In this document: positions 51,401 to 59,245 of the stretch, one piece after another
Layout of the letters: the number at the start of each line of letters is the position of its first letter
Position numbering within the stretch: position 1 is the stretch's first letter
NCBI GenBank assembly: GCA_937922795.1
Contig: CALAJK010000047.1
Coordinates: 37,364 to 101,363 of the forward strand
Source of the DNA: an uncultured Anaerolineae bacterium
GTDB taxonomy: Bacteria; Chloroflexota; Anaerolineae; Aggregatilineales; Phototrophicaceae
Length of the DNA stretch: 64,000 bases
Direction of reading: 5' to 3'
The notes under the pieces: model-generated
The model's input: only the letters and a program-made list of their open reading frames with translations
The model's database searches: none
Told to the model about the DNA's origin: nothing
Translations under genes and position numbers: made by a program

Positions 51401-52535
51401 GGCCTACCGCCGCGCCAGCGCCAGCGCGCCCGACGACGCCTACTACCACTATCAGCAGGCCGACCTGCTCACCCAGATGGGACACTACTCGGCGGCGCTG
51501 GACGCGCTGGAGAAAGCCATCCGCCTGGACGGCGCCAGCGCCCGCACCTGGGCCAAGTACGGCCAGGTGCTGCGCCGCCTGGGGCGGCTGGACGAGGCGC
51601 TGCGCGCCTACACCCGCGCCATCGAACTCGAATCGGGTTACGGCTGGGCCTGGAACGGCCGCGGCCTCACCTTGAGCGCCCTCGGCCAGCACGAGGAGGC
51701 GCTCGCCTGCTTCCGCCGCGCCTCAGAAGTCGAAGATCAAGATGTGTGGTACTGGTACAACCAGGGGGATGAGCTGGTCATCCTGGGGCGTTTCGAGGAA
51801 GCGCTGGCGGCGCTCGATCAAGCCCTCAAACGCAACCCGCGCCACGCTGAGAGCTGGGCCAAACGCGGCCAGGCGCTGCGCCGGCTGGGGCGGCCAGCTG
51901 ACGCGCTGGCCGCTTACGACCAGGCGCTCAGCTATAACCCGCAGTACGCCTGGGCCTGGAACGGCCGCGGCCTGGCGCTGGAGGCACTAGGCCGGCGCGA
52001 AGAGGCCATCGCCAGCTACGAACGCGCCCTCCAGGAAGACCCGAACGTGATCTGGTATTACACCAACCTGATCGATCTGCTGCTCGACCTCCAGCGGAAG
52101 ACGGAGGCGCTGGCGGTCATCGAACGGGCGCTGGCGCGGCTGCCGGACAATCCCATCGCCTGGGCGCGGCGCGGTCAGGTGCAGCGCCGCCTGGGGGACT
52201 ATGAGGCGGCGGTCGACAGCTACCAGCGGGCGCTGGAGCTGGACGACACCTACGCCTGGGCCTGGAACGGCCTAGGGTTGGCCTTCGCCGCGCTGGAGCG
52301 CTGGGACGAGGCCTTATCGTCCTATGAATTAGCCGTGCACTATAATGACCGCGACCTGTGGTTCTGGCATAATTATGGTGAAGCGCTGATGGCGCTGCGC
52401 CAGTTCAAGAAGGCGGCGAGCGCGTTCGAGCGCGCGTCCCAGATTGACCCGCAGCACGAACTCACCCAGCAGAAGCTGGCGAAGGCGCGCCGGCTGGCGC
52501 AGCAAGCCGGCGAAGGGGACGAAGAGAGTGATTGA
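48492..52535 (+). CDS. Ser/Thr protein kinase with 22 or more TPRs
   Basis: A 1347-residue protein. Residues 1-165 are helical and unassigned; a low-complexity Ser/Thr/Asp-rich linker follows (about 165-255) and may be a phosphorylation target. The kinase domain (about 262-555) has RGGMGVVY, Lys297, HRD at 396-398 and DFG at 416-418, all intact. From about 575 to the end I count 22 complete TPRs plus a partial one. They follow a strict three-type order (see the repeat entry). No membrane segment is seen, so it is cytoplasmic. ATG 48492 follows GAGGA; the open frame extends to 48405 inside the Clp gene, which is rejected. It lies 13 bases after clp and 12 before the FHA gene, so kinase, reader and unfoldase are probably made together. 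Confidence 0.9.
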   Translation: MFIPQTGRFPVPMTDDEVRQMLKRRHPQDSVDFFATDPNSEIRTLGKLALRRADVNDLFALGDLCARRVATDDGRLLVFYAGKTLIAYHRALQTAATAEDRALARQAISDFVIWVVELARENPSRRNTAVALWAAAEAETQLGEQVVDDPFLADLLELYRAESPTVPVTAALVGDSSRADLGLADDGTLSVSASSATVADLGTSDALISLETDYITPSETRLEENVMLSLTSVERDASSLPRRRSFAAPPGRGESPDDFAIGDRIQNRYEVVDLRRGGMGVVYLCYDHQAREPVAIKTFQSRFLQNERAVARFTQEALTWIRLEKHRYIVQARLVETIKDRPHIILEHISGPEGLGSDLRSWIDHKRLDLPQAIEFGLHVALGMQHATRKVPGLVHRDLKPANILVTHDGIAKITDFGLVRSLEFTDTPLPGSELNGSGVRGDSGNRLTRFGAVVGTAPYMSPEQCEARDVDLRSDIYAFGCILFEMLTGRHVFNVKTFSAWRQAHLNEQPAFDPARAQHIPERLQALTLRCLAKSQADRPQDWGAVVEDLAAIYEAVTGNKATLEITGPALEVHELIDKGYSLTELGRMHEALAAYDQALALKPDNALAWARKGRALRLLNRCDDALAAYDQALKIQPHYAFAWKGKGMVLERLGHLEQALSCYEKAAQINPNDVWNWYNQADVLQTLNRYAEALPLLQKALAIEPTHPNSWAKLGQIYRLMGQYERAIEAYEKAIELDPEYAWAHNGRGLALKAVQRAAEALASFHRATQLQPEEVWHWYNLTEMLVELGQYQEAVEPAQQATRTDPNHAFSWAKLGQVYRHVNRYEDALAAYDRAIQLQPDYSWAINGKGIVLEHLGRYEEALACYQQAGQLADSYVWHCWYNQGNVLALMGRYKEALAMLERVTRAVPHHAPSWASLGSALRNLKRLDEALQAYRQATRLDPDYAWAWNEQGLTLEALGRLDEALKAYRRASASAPDDAYYHYQQADLLTQMGHYSAALDALEKAIRLDGASARTWAKYGQVLRRLGRLDEALRAYTRAIELESGYGWAWNGRGLTLSALGQHEEALACFRRASEVEDQDVWYWYNQGDELVILGRFEEALAALDQALKRNPRHAESWAKRGQALRRLGRPADALAAYDQALSYNPQYAWAWNGRGLALEALGRREEAIASYERALQEDPNVIWYYTNLIDLLLDLQRKTEALAVIERALARLPDNPIAWARRGQVQRRLGDYEAAVDSYQRALELDDTYAWAWNGLGLAFAALERWDEALSSYELAVHYNDRDLWFWHNYGEALMALRQFKKAASAFERASQIDPQHELTQQKLAKARRLAQQAGEGDEESD
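50409..52450 (+). repeat. TPR array with a three-unit super-period of about 306 bases
   Basis: Twenty consecutive TPRs rotate through three classes: A (like YAWAWNGRGLALEALG), B (like VWYWYNQGDELVILG) and C (like SWAKRGQALRRLG). The order A-B-C repeats from about 50409 almost without exception, about 6.7 times to the end. One B copy has one or two extra residues (VWHCWYNQG). The pattern suggests growth by duplication of a 102-residue block. Confidence 0.85.
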
Positions 52536-52547
52536 CGGCGTGAGACG

Positions 52548-52946
52548 ATGCACGAACGGGATATTTCGATCACCTTCATGAGCGGGCCGAACGACGGCCA
52601 GACGCTCAAATTCGCGCAGCCGGACATCGGTGAGGAGCGCGTGCTGCTCATCGGGCGGCGCGAGGGCTGCGACATCTATCTGCCCTACGACAATCAGGCG
52701 TCGCGGCTGCACGCCCGGCTGGGCTGCGCCTCCCTGCCGGTCAGCGCGAGCGACTCGGTCGACAGCCCGCACATGTTGACCTTCTGGTTGGAGGATGGCA
52801 AGAGCCGCAACGGCACGTTCATCGAGCGCGAAAAAACGCCCATTCAAGGCCGCGTCAGCCTGCGGCCGGGGACGCTGTTCCGGGTCGGGCGCACCTGGAT
52901 GCGTCTAGATGTGCCCTTAACGTTCAACGATGAACCGGACTTCTGA
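52548..52946 (+). CDS. FHA-domain phosphothreonine reader
   Basis: A 132-residue protein that is essentially one FHA domain, which binds phospho-Thr peptides. It has the family core: LLIGRREGCDIYLP with the conserved Gly-Arg, ASRLHARL with Ser-Arg and His, and DGKSRNGTFIERE. A short insert (SLPVSASDSVD) lies in one loop. There is no signal peptide or output domain, so it would act as an adaptor. It begins 12 bases after the kinase-TPR gene, and the obvious ligand is phosphorylated kinase or a kinase substrate. The lipase-like gene starts one base after its stop. Confidence 0.92.
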   Translation: MHERDISITFMSGPNDGQTLKFAQPDIGEERVLLIGRREGCDIYLPYDNQASRLHARLGCASLPVSASDSVDSPHMLTFWLEDGKSRNGTFIEREKTPIQGRVSLRPGTLFRVGRTWMRLDVPLTFNDEPDF

Positions 52947-52947
52947 G

Positions 52948-53778
52948 ATGACCATACACACATCCATTCTCAAGCTGGATGATGGAACCGATCTGCACCT
53001 GACCACCTGGCTTCCGGAGACGAGCCCGCGCACGGTCGTGCTGCTGTCGCACGGGCTGGCCGAACACGCCGGGCGCTACGCCCATGTCGCCGCCGCTTTC
53101 AACGCGCGCGGCTATGCTGTGTACGCGCCTGACCACCGGGGGCACGGCCGCAGCGGCGGCCTCCGCGCCTACCTCGCCGACTTTGATCAAGCGGTGACCG
53201 ACTTCAAGCTGGTCTACGACCGCGCCCAAGCCGCGCATCCAGGCCTCAAACTGTTCCTCTACGGCCACAGTTTCGGCACGCTCATCGCGCTCAGTTTCTG
53301 CCTGCGCCACCCAGACGCGCTGGCGGGCGCCATCATCACCGGCACACCGCTGGCGGTCGAAAGCGCCGCCTCGCCGCTGCTGGCGGCCCTCGCCCCGGTC
53401 TTGAGCGCCCTCATCCCCACCGTGCCGCTGGCGCCGCTGGCGGCCGAGGGCATCTCGCGCGACAGCGCGGTGGTCGCCGCCTACCGAGACGATCCGCTCG
53501 TCTACCACGGCAACGTGCGGGCACGCATGGGCAATCACATCCTGCAAGCCAGCCGCCAGATCAAGGCGCGCGCCGCCGAACTGCGCCTGCCGCTGCTGAT
53601 CCTGCACGGCGCGGCCGATCCCATCTGCCCAGCAGCCGGCAGCGCGGCGCTGTACCAGCGCGCCGGCAGCGCCGACAAAACGCTCAAGATTTATCCGGAG
53701 CTGTATCATGAAATCCACAACGAACCAGAACGGGCGGCTGTGCTGGACGATATACTCGCCTGGTTGGAGGCGCATTGA
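52948..53778 (+). CDS. Monoacylglycerol lipase/lysophospholipase-like alpha/beta hydrolase
   Basis: A 276-residue enzyme of the monoglyceride lipase type. It has VVLLSHGLAEHAGRY (30-44), PDHRGHGRSGG, the nucleophile elbow GHSFG with Ser108, an Asp in HGAADPICP and the His in YHEIHNE. The family releases fatty acids from monoacylglycerol or lysophospholipids. ATG 52948 comes one base after the FHA stop (TGAGATG); an in-frame ATG at 52930 inside the FHA gene is less likely. No signal peptide is present. It ends the Clp/kinase/FHA run; a functional link to signalling is not evident. The next gene has its own promoter. Confidence 0.9.
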   Translation: MTIHTSILKLDDGTDLHLTTWLPETSPRTVVLLSHGLAEHAGRYAHVAAAFNARGYAVYAPDHRGHGRSGGLRAYLADFDQAVTDFKLVYDRAQAAHPGLKLFLYGHSFGTLIALSFCLRHPDALAGAIITGTPLAVESAASPLLAALAPVLSALIPTVPLAPLAAEGISRDSAVVAAYRDDPLVYHGNVRARMGNHILQASRQIKARAAELRLPLLILHGAADPICPAAGSAALYQRAGSADKTLKIYPELYHEIHNEPERAAVLDDILAWLEAH

Positions 53779-53864
53779 GGTTGCTGCATTTCCTTTCTTT
53801 TCGTTTCGTCTGGTTGCGATCGGCTTTCGCTGTGATCATCTGGATAAGCGGCAGATAAGTTTTT

Positions 53865-53893
53865 TTGACCGCATTCTCAGTTTCGTTTACAAT
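53865..53893 (+). promoter_or_regulatory. Sigma-70-type promoter of the Liv cluster
   Basis: TTGACC (53865-53870), a 17-base spacer and TACAAT (53888-53893) form a near-consensus promoter in a locally AT-rich stretch. Transcription would start near 53900, leaving a leader of about 45 bases before livG. Confidence 0.8.
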
Positions 53894-53944
53894 GCAAGTA
53901 GTTTGTAATAATTCAACTGTAAAGATAATTATTCGGGAAAAATA

Positions 53945-54721
53945 ATGGAGCAGGCGTCTGTCAAACTTCAGATTCATGATATATCGCTCAGTTTTGGAGG
54001 TATCCGGGCGCTGCAAGCCGTCAGCTTTTCGGTGCGCCGCGGCGAAATCCTGGCCGTGATCGGGCCGAACGGAGCCGGCAAGACCAGCCTCATCAACAGC
54101 ATCACCGGTTTTTACCGTCCCGATGCTGGAGCTATCATCTTTGACGGGCGCGACATCACCCACCTGCCCCCGTATAAACGCGCTCAGTTGGGCATCTCGC
54201 GCACCTTCCAGAACATCGCCCTCTACACCAACATGACCACGCTAGATAACCTGATGGCGGCGCGGCACATCCATATGCGGTCGAATATGCTCACGGGAGC
54301 GCTGTTCTGGGGACCGGCCCAGCGGGAAGAAATCGAACACCGCCGCGTCGTCGAGGAGATCATCGATTTCCTGGAGATGGAAGCCATCCGCAAGACGACC
54401 GTCGGCAGCCTCAGCTACGGCCTGCGCAAGCGGGTGGAGCTGGGCCGCGCCCTGGCGCTGGAGCCGACGCTGTTGCTGCTGGACGAGCCGATGGCCGGGA
54501 TGAATGTCGAAGAAAAAGAGGACATGGCGCGCTTCATCCTGGACATCCACGAACGGCAGGGCATGACCATCATGCTCATCGAGCACGATATGGGTCTGGT
54601 CATGGACATTTCGGATCGGGTTGTGGCCCTGGACTTTGGCTGCAAAATCGCTGAAGGCACGCCCGACGAGATCAAGAACGACGAACGAGTGATTAAAGCC
54701 TATCTAGGGCAGGTGCAGTGA
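53945..54721 (+). CDS. livG: Branched-chain-amino-acid-type ABC ATPase LivG
   Basis: A 258-residue ATPase of the LivG class. Walker A GPNGAGKT lies at 40-47, signature LSYGLRKRVELGRAL and Walker B LLLLDEPMAGMN in the second half, and the switch His in IEHDMGLVM. LSISRTF-like GISRTFQNI is typical of LivG. It is the first gene of the cluster and is served by the promoter at 53865-53893. The substrate of HAAT-family systems ranges from Leu/Ile/Val to amides, urea and aromatic or fatty acids. The ligase genes in this cluster make an organic acid more likely than an amino acid, by inference. The next gene starts within 3 bases of its stop. Confidence 0.93.
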   Translation: MEQASVKLQIHDISLSFGGIRALQAVSFSVRRGEILAVIGPNGAGKTSLINSITGFYRPDAGAIIFDGRDITHLPPYKRAQLGISRTFQNIALYTNMTTLDNLMAARHIHMRSNMLTGALFWGPAQREEIEHRRVVEEIIDFLEMEAIRKTTVGSLSYGLRKRVELGRALALEPTLLLLDEPMAGMNVEEKEDMARFILDIHERQGMTIMLIEHDMGLVMDISDRVVALDFGCKIAEGTPDEIKNDERVIKAYLGQVQ

Positions 54722-54723
54722 AT

Positions 54724-56700
54724 ATGGCCACGACGACCTCTCAAACGACCGAACGTAAGGCAACCATCTATACCTCGCCAAAAGGCACGCAAGTAGGAAC
54801 GCTGCCCCCCGACCGGGACACCCTGCCCAAGGCGTTTCTGGCGAGTGTGGCGCGCTTCGGCGACCGGGTCGCCATGCGCAAAAAACGCCTGGGCATCTGG
54901 CAGGAATACACCTGGCGCCAGTGCTACCAGCATGTCCACGACTTCTGCCTGGGGCTGGTCAGCCTGGGGCTGCAGCGCGGCGAGAAAGTGGCCATCATCG
55001 GCGAGAACGATCCTGAATTCTACTGGGCGGAGATCGCCGTCCACAGCGCCGGCGGCATCAGCACAGCCATCTTCACCGACGCCAGCCCGCAGGAGTTGGG
55101 CTACATCGTCACCAACTCCGACTCAGTGTTCCTGCTGGCTCACGACCAGGAACAGTGCGACAAAGCGCTGGAGCTGCGCGACCAGCTCCCCCAAGTGCGC
55201 AAAGTCATCTACTGGGAGGAGCGCGGGCTGTGGAACTACAATGATCCCTGGCTGCTGAGCTTCGAGCAGGTCGAAGCGCTGGGGCGCGACTATGCCCGCC
55301 AGCACCCCGGCCTATTTGAGCAGTTGGTAGCCCAGGGCAGCGGCGAAGACATCGCCATCTTCAGCTATACCTCCGGCACGACCAGCCTGCCCAAAGGTGC
55401 GATGATCCGCCATCGCAACCTGCTGTACGCCAACTGGAACATCGAAGAGGTAGCACCGCGCCGGCCAGAAGATAACTACGTCTCGTTCAGCCCGCTGGCC
55501 TGGATTACCGAGCAGAGTCTGGGGCTGACCGCCCATCTGCTGTATGGGTTCCAAGTGAACTTCCCCGAAGGTCCGGAGACGGTGCAGCACGACATCCGCG
55601 AGATCGCCCCCAGCGCGCTACTGTTCCCCAGCCGCATCTGGGAGGGCATGGCACGCACCATGCAGGTGCGCCTGAACGACAGTTCATGGATCAACCGCGC
55701 CCTGTTCGCGCTGTTCATGCCCATCGCCTACCAGATCATCGACCGCGAAGATGCCGGCCGGCCGATCCCGCTGCCGCTGCGCGCGCTGCGAGCGATCGGC
55801 GAGCTGGCGGTGCTGCGGCCGCTGCGCGACAAGATCGGCATGACGCGGATGCGCGACGCCATCACCTCCGGCGCCGCGCTCAGCCCCGACGTGCTGCGCT
55901 TCTTCCGCGCCATCGGCGTTGAGCTCAAGAGCCTGTACGGCTCGACCGAGGTGCAGGGCGCGACCATGCACTATCCCGGTGAAGTCAAGCTGGCCAGCGT
56001 CGGCGTGCCCGTGCCCGGCGTCGAGCTGAAAATCGCCGAGAACAACGAGATCCGGATCCGGAGCCGAGCGGTTTTCGCTGGCTACTACAAGGACGAGCGC
56101 AAAACGGCTGAGTCCTTCGACGAAGAGGGCTTCTTCCGTACCGGCGATGCCGGCTACATCGACCAAGACGGCCATCTCATCTATCTGGACCGCGTATCCG
56201 ACATGATCGAGCTGGCCAACGGCGAGAGCTTCAGCCCGCAGTACATCGAAGGTCGGTTGAAGTTCAGCCCCTACATCCAGGACGTGATGGCCGTCGGCGG
56301 CTTTGACATGCATTACGTGACCGCCATCATCAACATCAACTTCGACAGCGTGGCGCGTTGGGCGGAGAAGAACCGCATCGCTTTCACGACGTTCGTCGAT
56401 CTGTCGCAGAAGCCGGAAGTGTACGACCTGATCAAGAAGGAAGTCGAACGGGTGAACGAGACGCTGCCGCCCGCCGCTCGCGTCAAGAAATTCGTCATCT
56501 TGCACAAAGCCTTCGACGCCGATGAGGCCGAACTGACGCGCACGCGCAAGCTGCGCCGCCGCGCTCTGGAACAGAAGTATGGCGTAATGCTGGACGCTAT
56601 GTACAATAACCTAGAGCAGGTGCTGGTGAGCGCCGAAGTCAAGTACCGTGACGGCCGCACCGGCGTGGTCGAGACGGCGGTGCGGGTGTGCAGCGTCTAG
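54724..56700 (+). CDS. Long-chain acyl-CoA synthetase (AMP-forming)
   Basis: A 658-residue adenylate-forming enzyme of the long-chain fatty acyl-CoA synthetase type (FAA1/FadD15-like). It activates a carboxylic acid as acyl-AMP, then CoA thioester. The nucleotide motif is YTSGTTSLPKGAM (about 213-225), with Ser for one Gly of the usual TSGTTGxPKG. YGSTEVQG and GYYKDERKTAESFDEEGFFRTGD are also typical. The C-terminal TRTRKLRRRALEQKYG matches the usual region of the catalytic Lys in TGKxxR, with Lys in RKLRR. I choose ATG 54724 because AGGTG lies eight bases upstream; GTG 54718 overlaps the livG stop but is too close to that site. Its place inside the liv cluster suggests that the imported acid is activated on entry. 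Confidence 0.92.
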   Translation: MATTTSQTTERKATIYTSPKGTQVGTLPPDRDTLPKAFLASVARFGDRVAMRKKRLGIWQEYTWRQCYQHVHDFCLGLVSLGLQRGEKVAIIGENDPEFYWAEIAVHSAGGISTAIFTDASPQELGYIVTNSDSVFLLAHDQEQCDKALELRDQLPQVRKVIYWEERGLWNYNDPWLLSFEQVEALGRDYARQHPGLFEQLVAQGSGEDIAIFSYTSGTTSLPKGAMIRHRNLLYANWNIEEVAPRRPEDNYVSFSPLAWITEQSLGLTAHLLYGFQVNFPEGPETVQHDIREIAPSALLFPSRIWEGMARTMQVRLNDSSWINRALFALFMPIAYQIIDREDAGRPIPLPLRALRAIGELAVLRPLRDKIGMTRMRDAITSGAALSPDVLRFFRAIGVELKSLYGSTEVQGATMHYPGEVKLASVGVPVPGVELKIAENNEIRIRSRAVFAGYYKDERKTAESFDEEGFFRTGDAGYIDQDGHLIYLDRVSDMIELANGESFSPQYIEGRLKFSPYIQDVMAVGGFDMHYVTAIININFDSVARWAEKNRIAFTTFVDLSQKPEVYDLIKKEVERVNETLPPAARVKKFVILHKAFDADEAELTRTRKLRRRALEQKYGVMLDAMYNNLEQVLVSAEVKYRDGRTGVVETAVRVCSV

Positions 56701-56751
56701 CGCCGGCTGAACGCGCCGGCGGCAGGGCTGTAGACTTTATAGAATTATGAT
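56701..56751 (+). promoter_or_regulatory. Stem-loop and possible internal promoter before livH
   Basis: CGCCGGC (56701-56707) and GCCGGCG (56715-56721) form a hairpin directly after the acyl-CoA synthetase stop, with no T run. A -10-like TATAGA at 56738-56743 or TATGAT at 56746-56751 follows. A weak internal promoter or an mRNA processing site is possible. Confidence 0.4.
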
Positions 56752-56774
56752 TTCTGGACGAGGATTTTTGGGAC

Positions 56775-57956
56775 TTGACGACCTTTTTGGAGACTAACCG
56801 CCGCAGTTTGACCCGCGCCGCCTACGCCGTCCTGGCCATCCTAGTGCTGCTGTGGCTGGGACCGCTCATCCTAGAGCAGCGCCCGGCGCGGCTGATCGGC
56901 AGCACCATCACCGGCCTGCTGGTGGGCGGCATCTACAGCCTGATCGCGCTGGGCATCGTGGTGATCAACAAGGCGTCAGGCGTGTTCAACTTCGCGCATG
57001 GCTGGATGATGCTGCTGGGCGGCCTGCTCTTCTACAGCTTCTTCGCCAGCGGCAGCGTCTCGCCGCTGGCGGCCGGCGTGCTGGCGGCGCTGACGGTCAT
57101 CATGGTCATCACGACCGCTGGCTGGGGAGCGCTGCGCAGCCCGCGCAGTCTGGCGCTGGGGGCGGTGGCGATCGTCGTCCTGACCGTCTTGCTGTCGCTC
57201 AGCGGGGCAGAGTGGCAGTTCATCCGCGCCATCGCCGGCGCGGTCGCCGGCTCGGTGCTGGTGGGCCTGGTCGTCGAACGCTTCACCATCCGTCCGCTCA
57301 TCGGCCAGCCGCTGTTCGCCATGGTGCTGATGACGCTGGCCATCTCGCGCGCGCTCAACGGCATCACCCAACTGATCTGGGGCAGCGTCGAGATCCCGCT
57401 GCAAGTCTTCAGTTGGGTGGGGAACCTGGGGCTGCCGATGCCGATCCGCTTCGACGCCCGCGACACGCTGGGCGGCATCATCCTCATCCGCACGGAACTG
57501 TTGTTCGCCTTCGCGCTGGCGCTGGTGGCTTTCGTCGCCTTCGTGCTGTTCTTCCAGTTCACCAATGTCGGCCTGGCCATGCGCGCTGCCGCCGAGGATC
57601 AGCGCCTAGCGCAGTCAGTTGGGCTGCGCGTGCGCATCATCCTGGCGGTGGCCTGGGCGATTGCGGCGCTGCTGGCGACCGCCGCCGGCGTGCTTCAGGG
57701 CGGCGCCACCAGCCTGTCGCTGAACATGCCGCTGCTGGCGCTGCTGGCGTTCCCGGCGGTGCTGCTGGGCGGCCTGGAGTCGATCACCGGCGCGCTGGTG
57801 GGCGGCATCGTGATCGGGCTGGTGCAGGAATGGGCTAACCTGCTGTTCCCCGGCACGCAGGCCGGGACCGAGCTGGCGCCCTATGTGGTGCTGATGGCCG
57901 TGCTGGTCATCCGCCCCGATGGTTTGTTCGGCCAGAAGCGCATCGAGAGAGTGTGA
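56775..57956 (+). CDS. livH: Branched-chain-type ABC permease LivH
   Basis: A 393-residue integral membrane protein. It has about nine to ten hydrophobic segments, and the LivH opening GGIYSLIALGIVVINKASGVFNFAHG. The loop AAAEDQRLAQSVGLRVRI, with EDxxxA, is the typical ATPase-contact region. It is longer than E. coli LivH (308) because of an insert of two hydrophobic segments at about 105-140. The start is TTG 56775, since no ATG precedes the first membrane helix and GACGAGGA lies upstream. It forms the membrane channel with LivM. Confidence 0.9.
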   Translation: MTTFLETNRRSLTRAAYAVLAILVLLWLGPLILEQRPARLIGSTITGLLVGGIYSLIALGIVVINKASGVFNFAHGWMMLLGGLLFYSFFASGSVSPLAAGVLAALTVIMVITTAGWGALRSPRSLALGAVAIVVLTVLLSLSGAEWQFIRAIAGAVAGSVLVGLVVERFTIRPLIGQPLFAMVLMTLAISRALNGITQLIWGSVEIPLQVFSWVGNLGLPMPIRFDARDTLGGIILIRTELLFAFALALVAFVAFVLFFQFTNVGLAMRAAAEDQRLAQSVGLRVRIILAVAWAIAALLATAAGVLQGGATSLSLNMPLLALLAFPAVLLGGLESITGALVGGIVIGLVQEWANLLFPGTQAGTELAPYVVLMAVLVIRPDGLFGQKRIERV

Positions 57957-57965
57957 GCAGCGACC

Positions 57966-59081
57966 ATGTCAGCCAACATCCGACCGTCAGGCGTTTTCGA
58001 CGTCAGCTACGCGCAGGACATCTCGCTCAACCGCACCCGCACGGACAAGATCATCGCCAACGGGCTGTTCGTGCTGCTGCTGCTCGTGCCGCTGCTCACG
58101 GTCGAAGGGCCGCTGGGGCTCAACCTGCTGCCGCAGACTTGGATCGGGCTGATGATCCGCATCGCCATCTTCGTGATCGCCGTGCAGGGGCTGAACATCC
58201 TGGTGGGCTATACCGGCCAGATCTCGCTCGGTCACGCCGCTTTCGTGGCGGTGGGCGGCTACACCGGCGCTGTCTTGGCGCGGCAGTTGGGCTTTTCCTT
58301 CTGGGCAGCGCTGCCGGCGGCGGCGCTGTTCACCGGCGTGGTCGGGCTGGTGTTCGGCCTGCCGTCGCTGCGGGTGAAAGGTTTCTACTTGGCTATGGCC
58401 ACGCTGGCGGCGCAGTTCATCATCCCCTGGCTGCTGCGCTACCCGCTGACGCCCTGGACGAACGGCTCGCGCCCGCTGGAAGTGCCGCCGCCCACCCTGG
58501 GGCCGCTGAGCTTCGCCAGCGAGAACGCCATGTTCTACATCGTCGTGCCGCTGTCGGTGTTCCTGATGCTGGCCGCCCGCAACATGATCCGCACCCGCTT
58601 CGGCCGGGCGCTCATCTCGATCCGCGACAACGACCTGGCCGCCGAACAGCTCGGCATCAACGTGTTCAGCTACAAGCTGCAAGCCTTCTTCATCAGCGCG
58701 CTCTACGCGGGCATCGCCGGGGCGCTGCTGGCCTTCCACGACAACAGCCTGTCGCTGGACAAGTTCTCATTGGGGCTCTCGATCGAGTTCCTGGCGATGC
58801 TGGTCATCGGCGGCGCTGGCTTCCCGCTGGGGCCGCTGTTCGGCGTCTCGTTCGTCATCCTGCTCACCCAGGACATCATCCCCAACCGGCTGCTGCCCTT
58901 GTTCGGCAGCGTGCTGCCCACGCTGCTCCCGTTCATTGATCCCGTCAACATCACGTCGTCGCTCAGCCCGCTGCTGTTCGGGTTGATCCTGGTAATCTTC
59001 CTGATCTTAGCGCCGCGCGGGCTAGCCTACCGCTGGGAAATCTTCAAAATCGCCTGGAAGATTCGGCCGTACTCGCACTAG
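57966..59081 (+). CDS. livM: Branched-chain-type ABC permease LivM
   Basis: A 371-residue membrane protein with about ten hydrophobic segments. LNILVGYTGQISLGHAAFVAVGGY near residue 75-98 is the LivM hallmark, and RFGRALISIRDNDLAAEQLGI is the ATPase-contact loop. It starts 9 bases after livH (ATG 57966) and is surely co-transcribed. It pairs with LivH as the transport channel. The soluble N-terminus (about 35 residues) is slightly longer than usual. Confidence 0.92.
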   Translation: MSANIRPSGVFDVSYAQDISLNRTRTDKIIANGLFVLLLLVPLLTVEGPLGLNLLPQTWIGLMIRIAIFVIAVQGLNILVGYTGQISLGHAAFVAVGGYTGAVLARQLGFSFWAALPAAALFTGVVGLVFGLPSLRVKGFYLAMATLAAQFIIPWLLRYPLTPWTNGSRPLEVPPPTLGPLSFASENAMFYIVVPLSVFLMLAARNMIRTRFGRALISIRDNDLAAEQLGINVFSYKLQAFFISALYAGIAGALLAFHDNSLSLDKFSLGLSIEFLAMLVIGGAGFPLGPLFGVSFVILLTQDIIPNRLLPLFGSVLPTLLPFIDPVNITSSLSPLLFGLILVIFLILAPRGLAYRWEIFKIAWKIRPYSH

Positions 59082-59245
59082 GTTGGGCGCTGGCTGGCGC
59101 TGTGAGCGAGACGGCAGGAGAGTAAGGTAGAGAAGCGCAGTGAGAGGGGGTATGAAGACTAGACCGATCCGAAACAGCCAAGTCAGTGCTTGAACCGCCA
59201 AAGTTCACGATCAGTTACATTCTATGGATGAAAGGATTTAAAGGC

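Noticed and set aside
50409..52450. Regular repeats that might be mistaken for a CRISPR or satellite array
   Set aside because: The period is a multiple of three, the copies diverge as protein repeats do, and the frame is open throughout.
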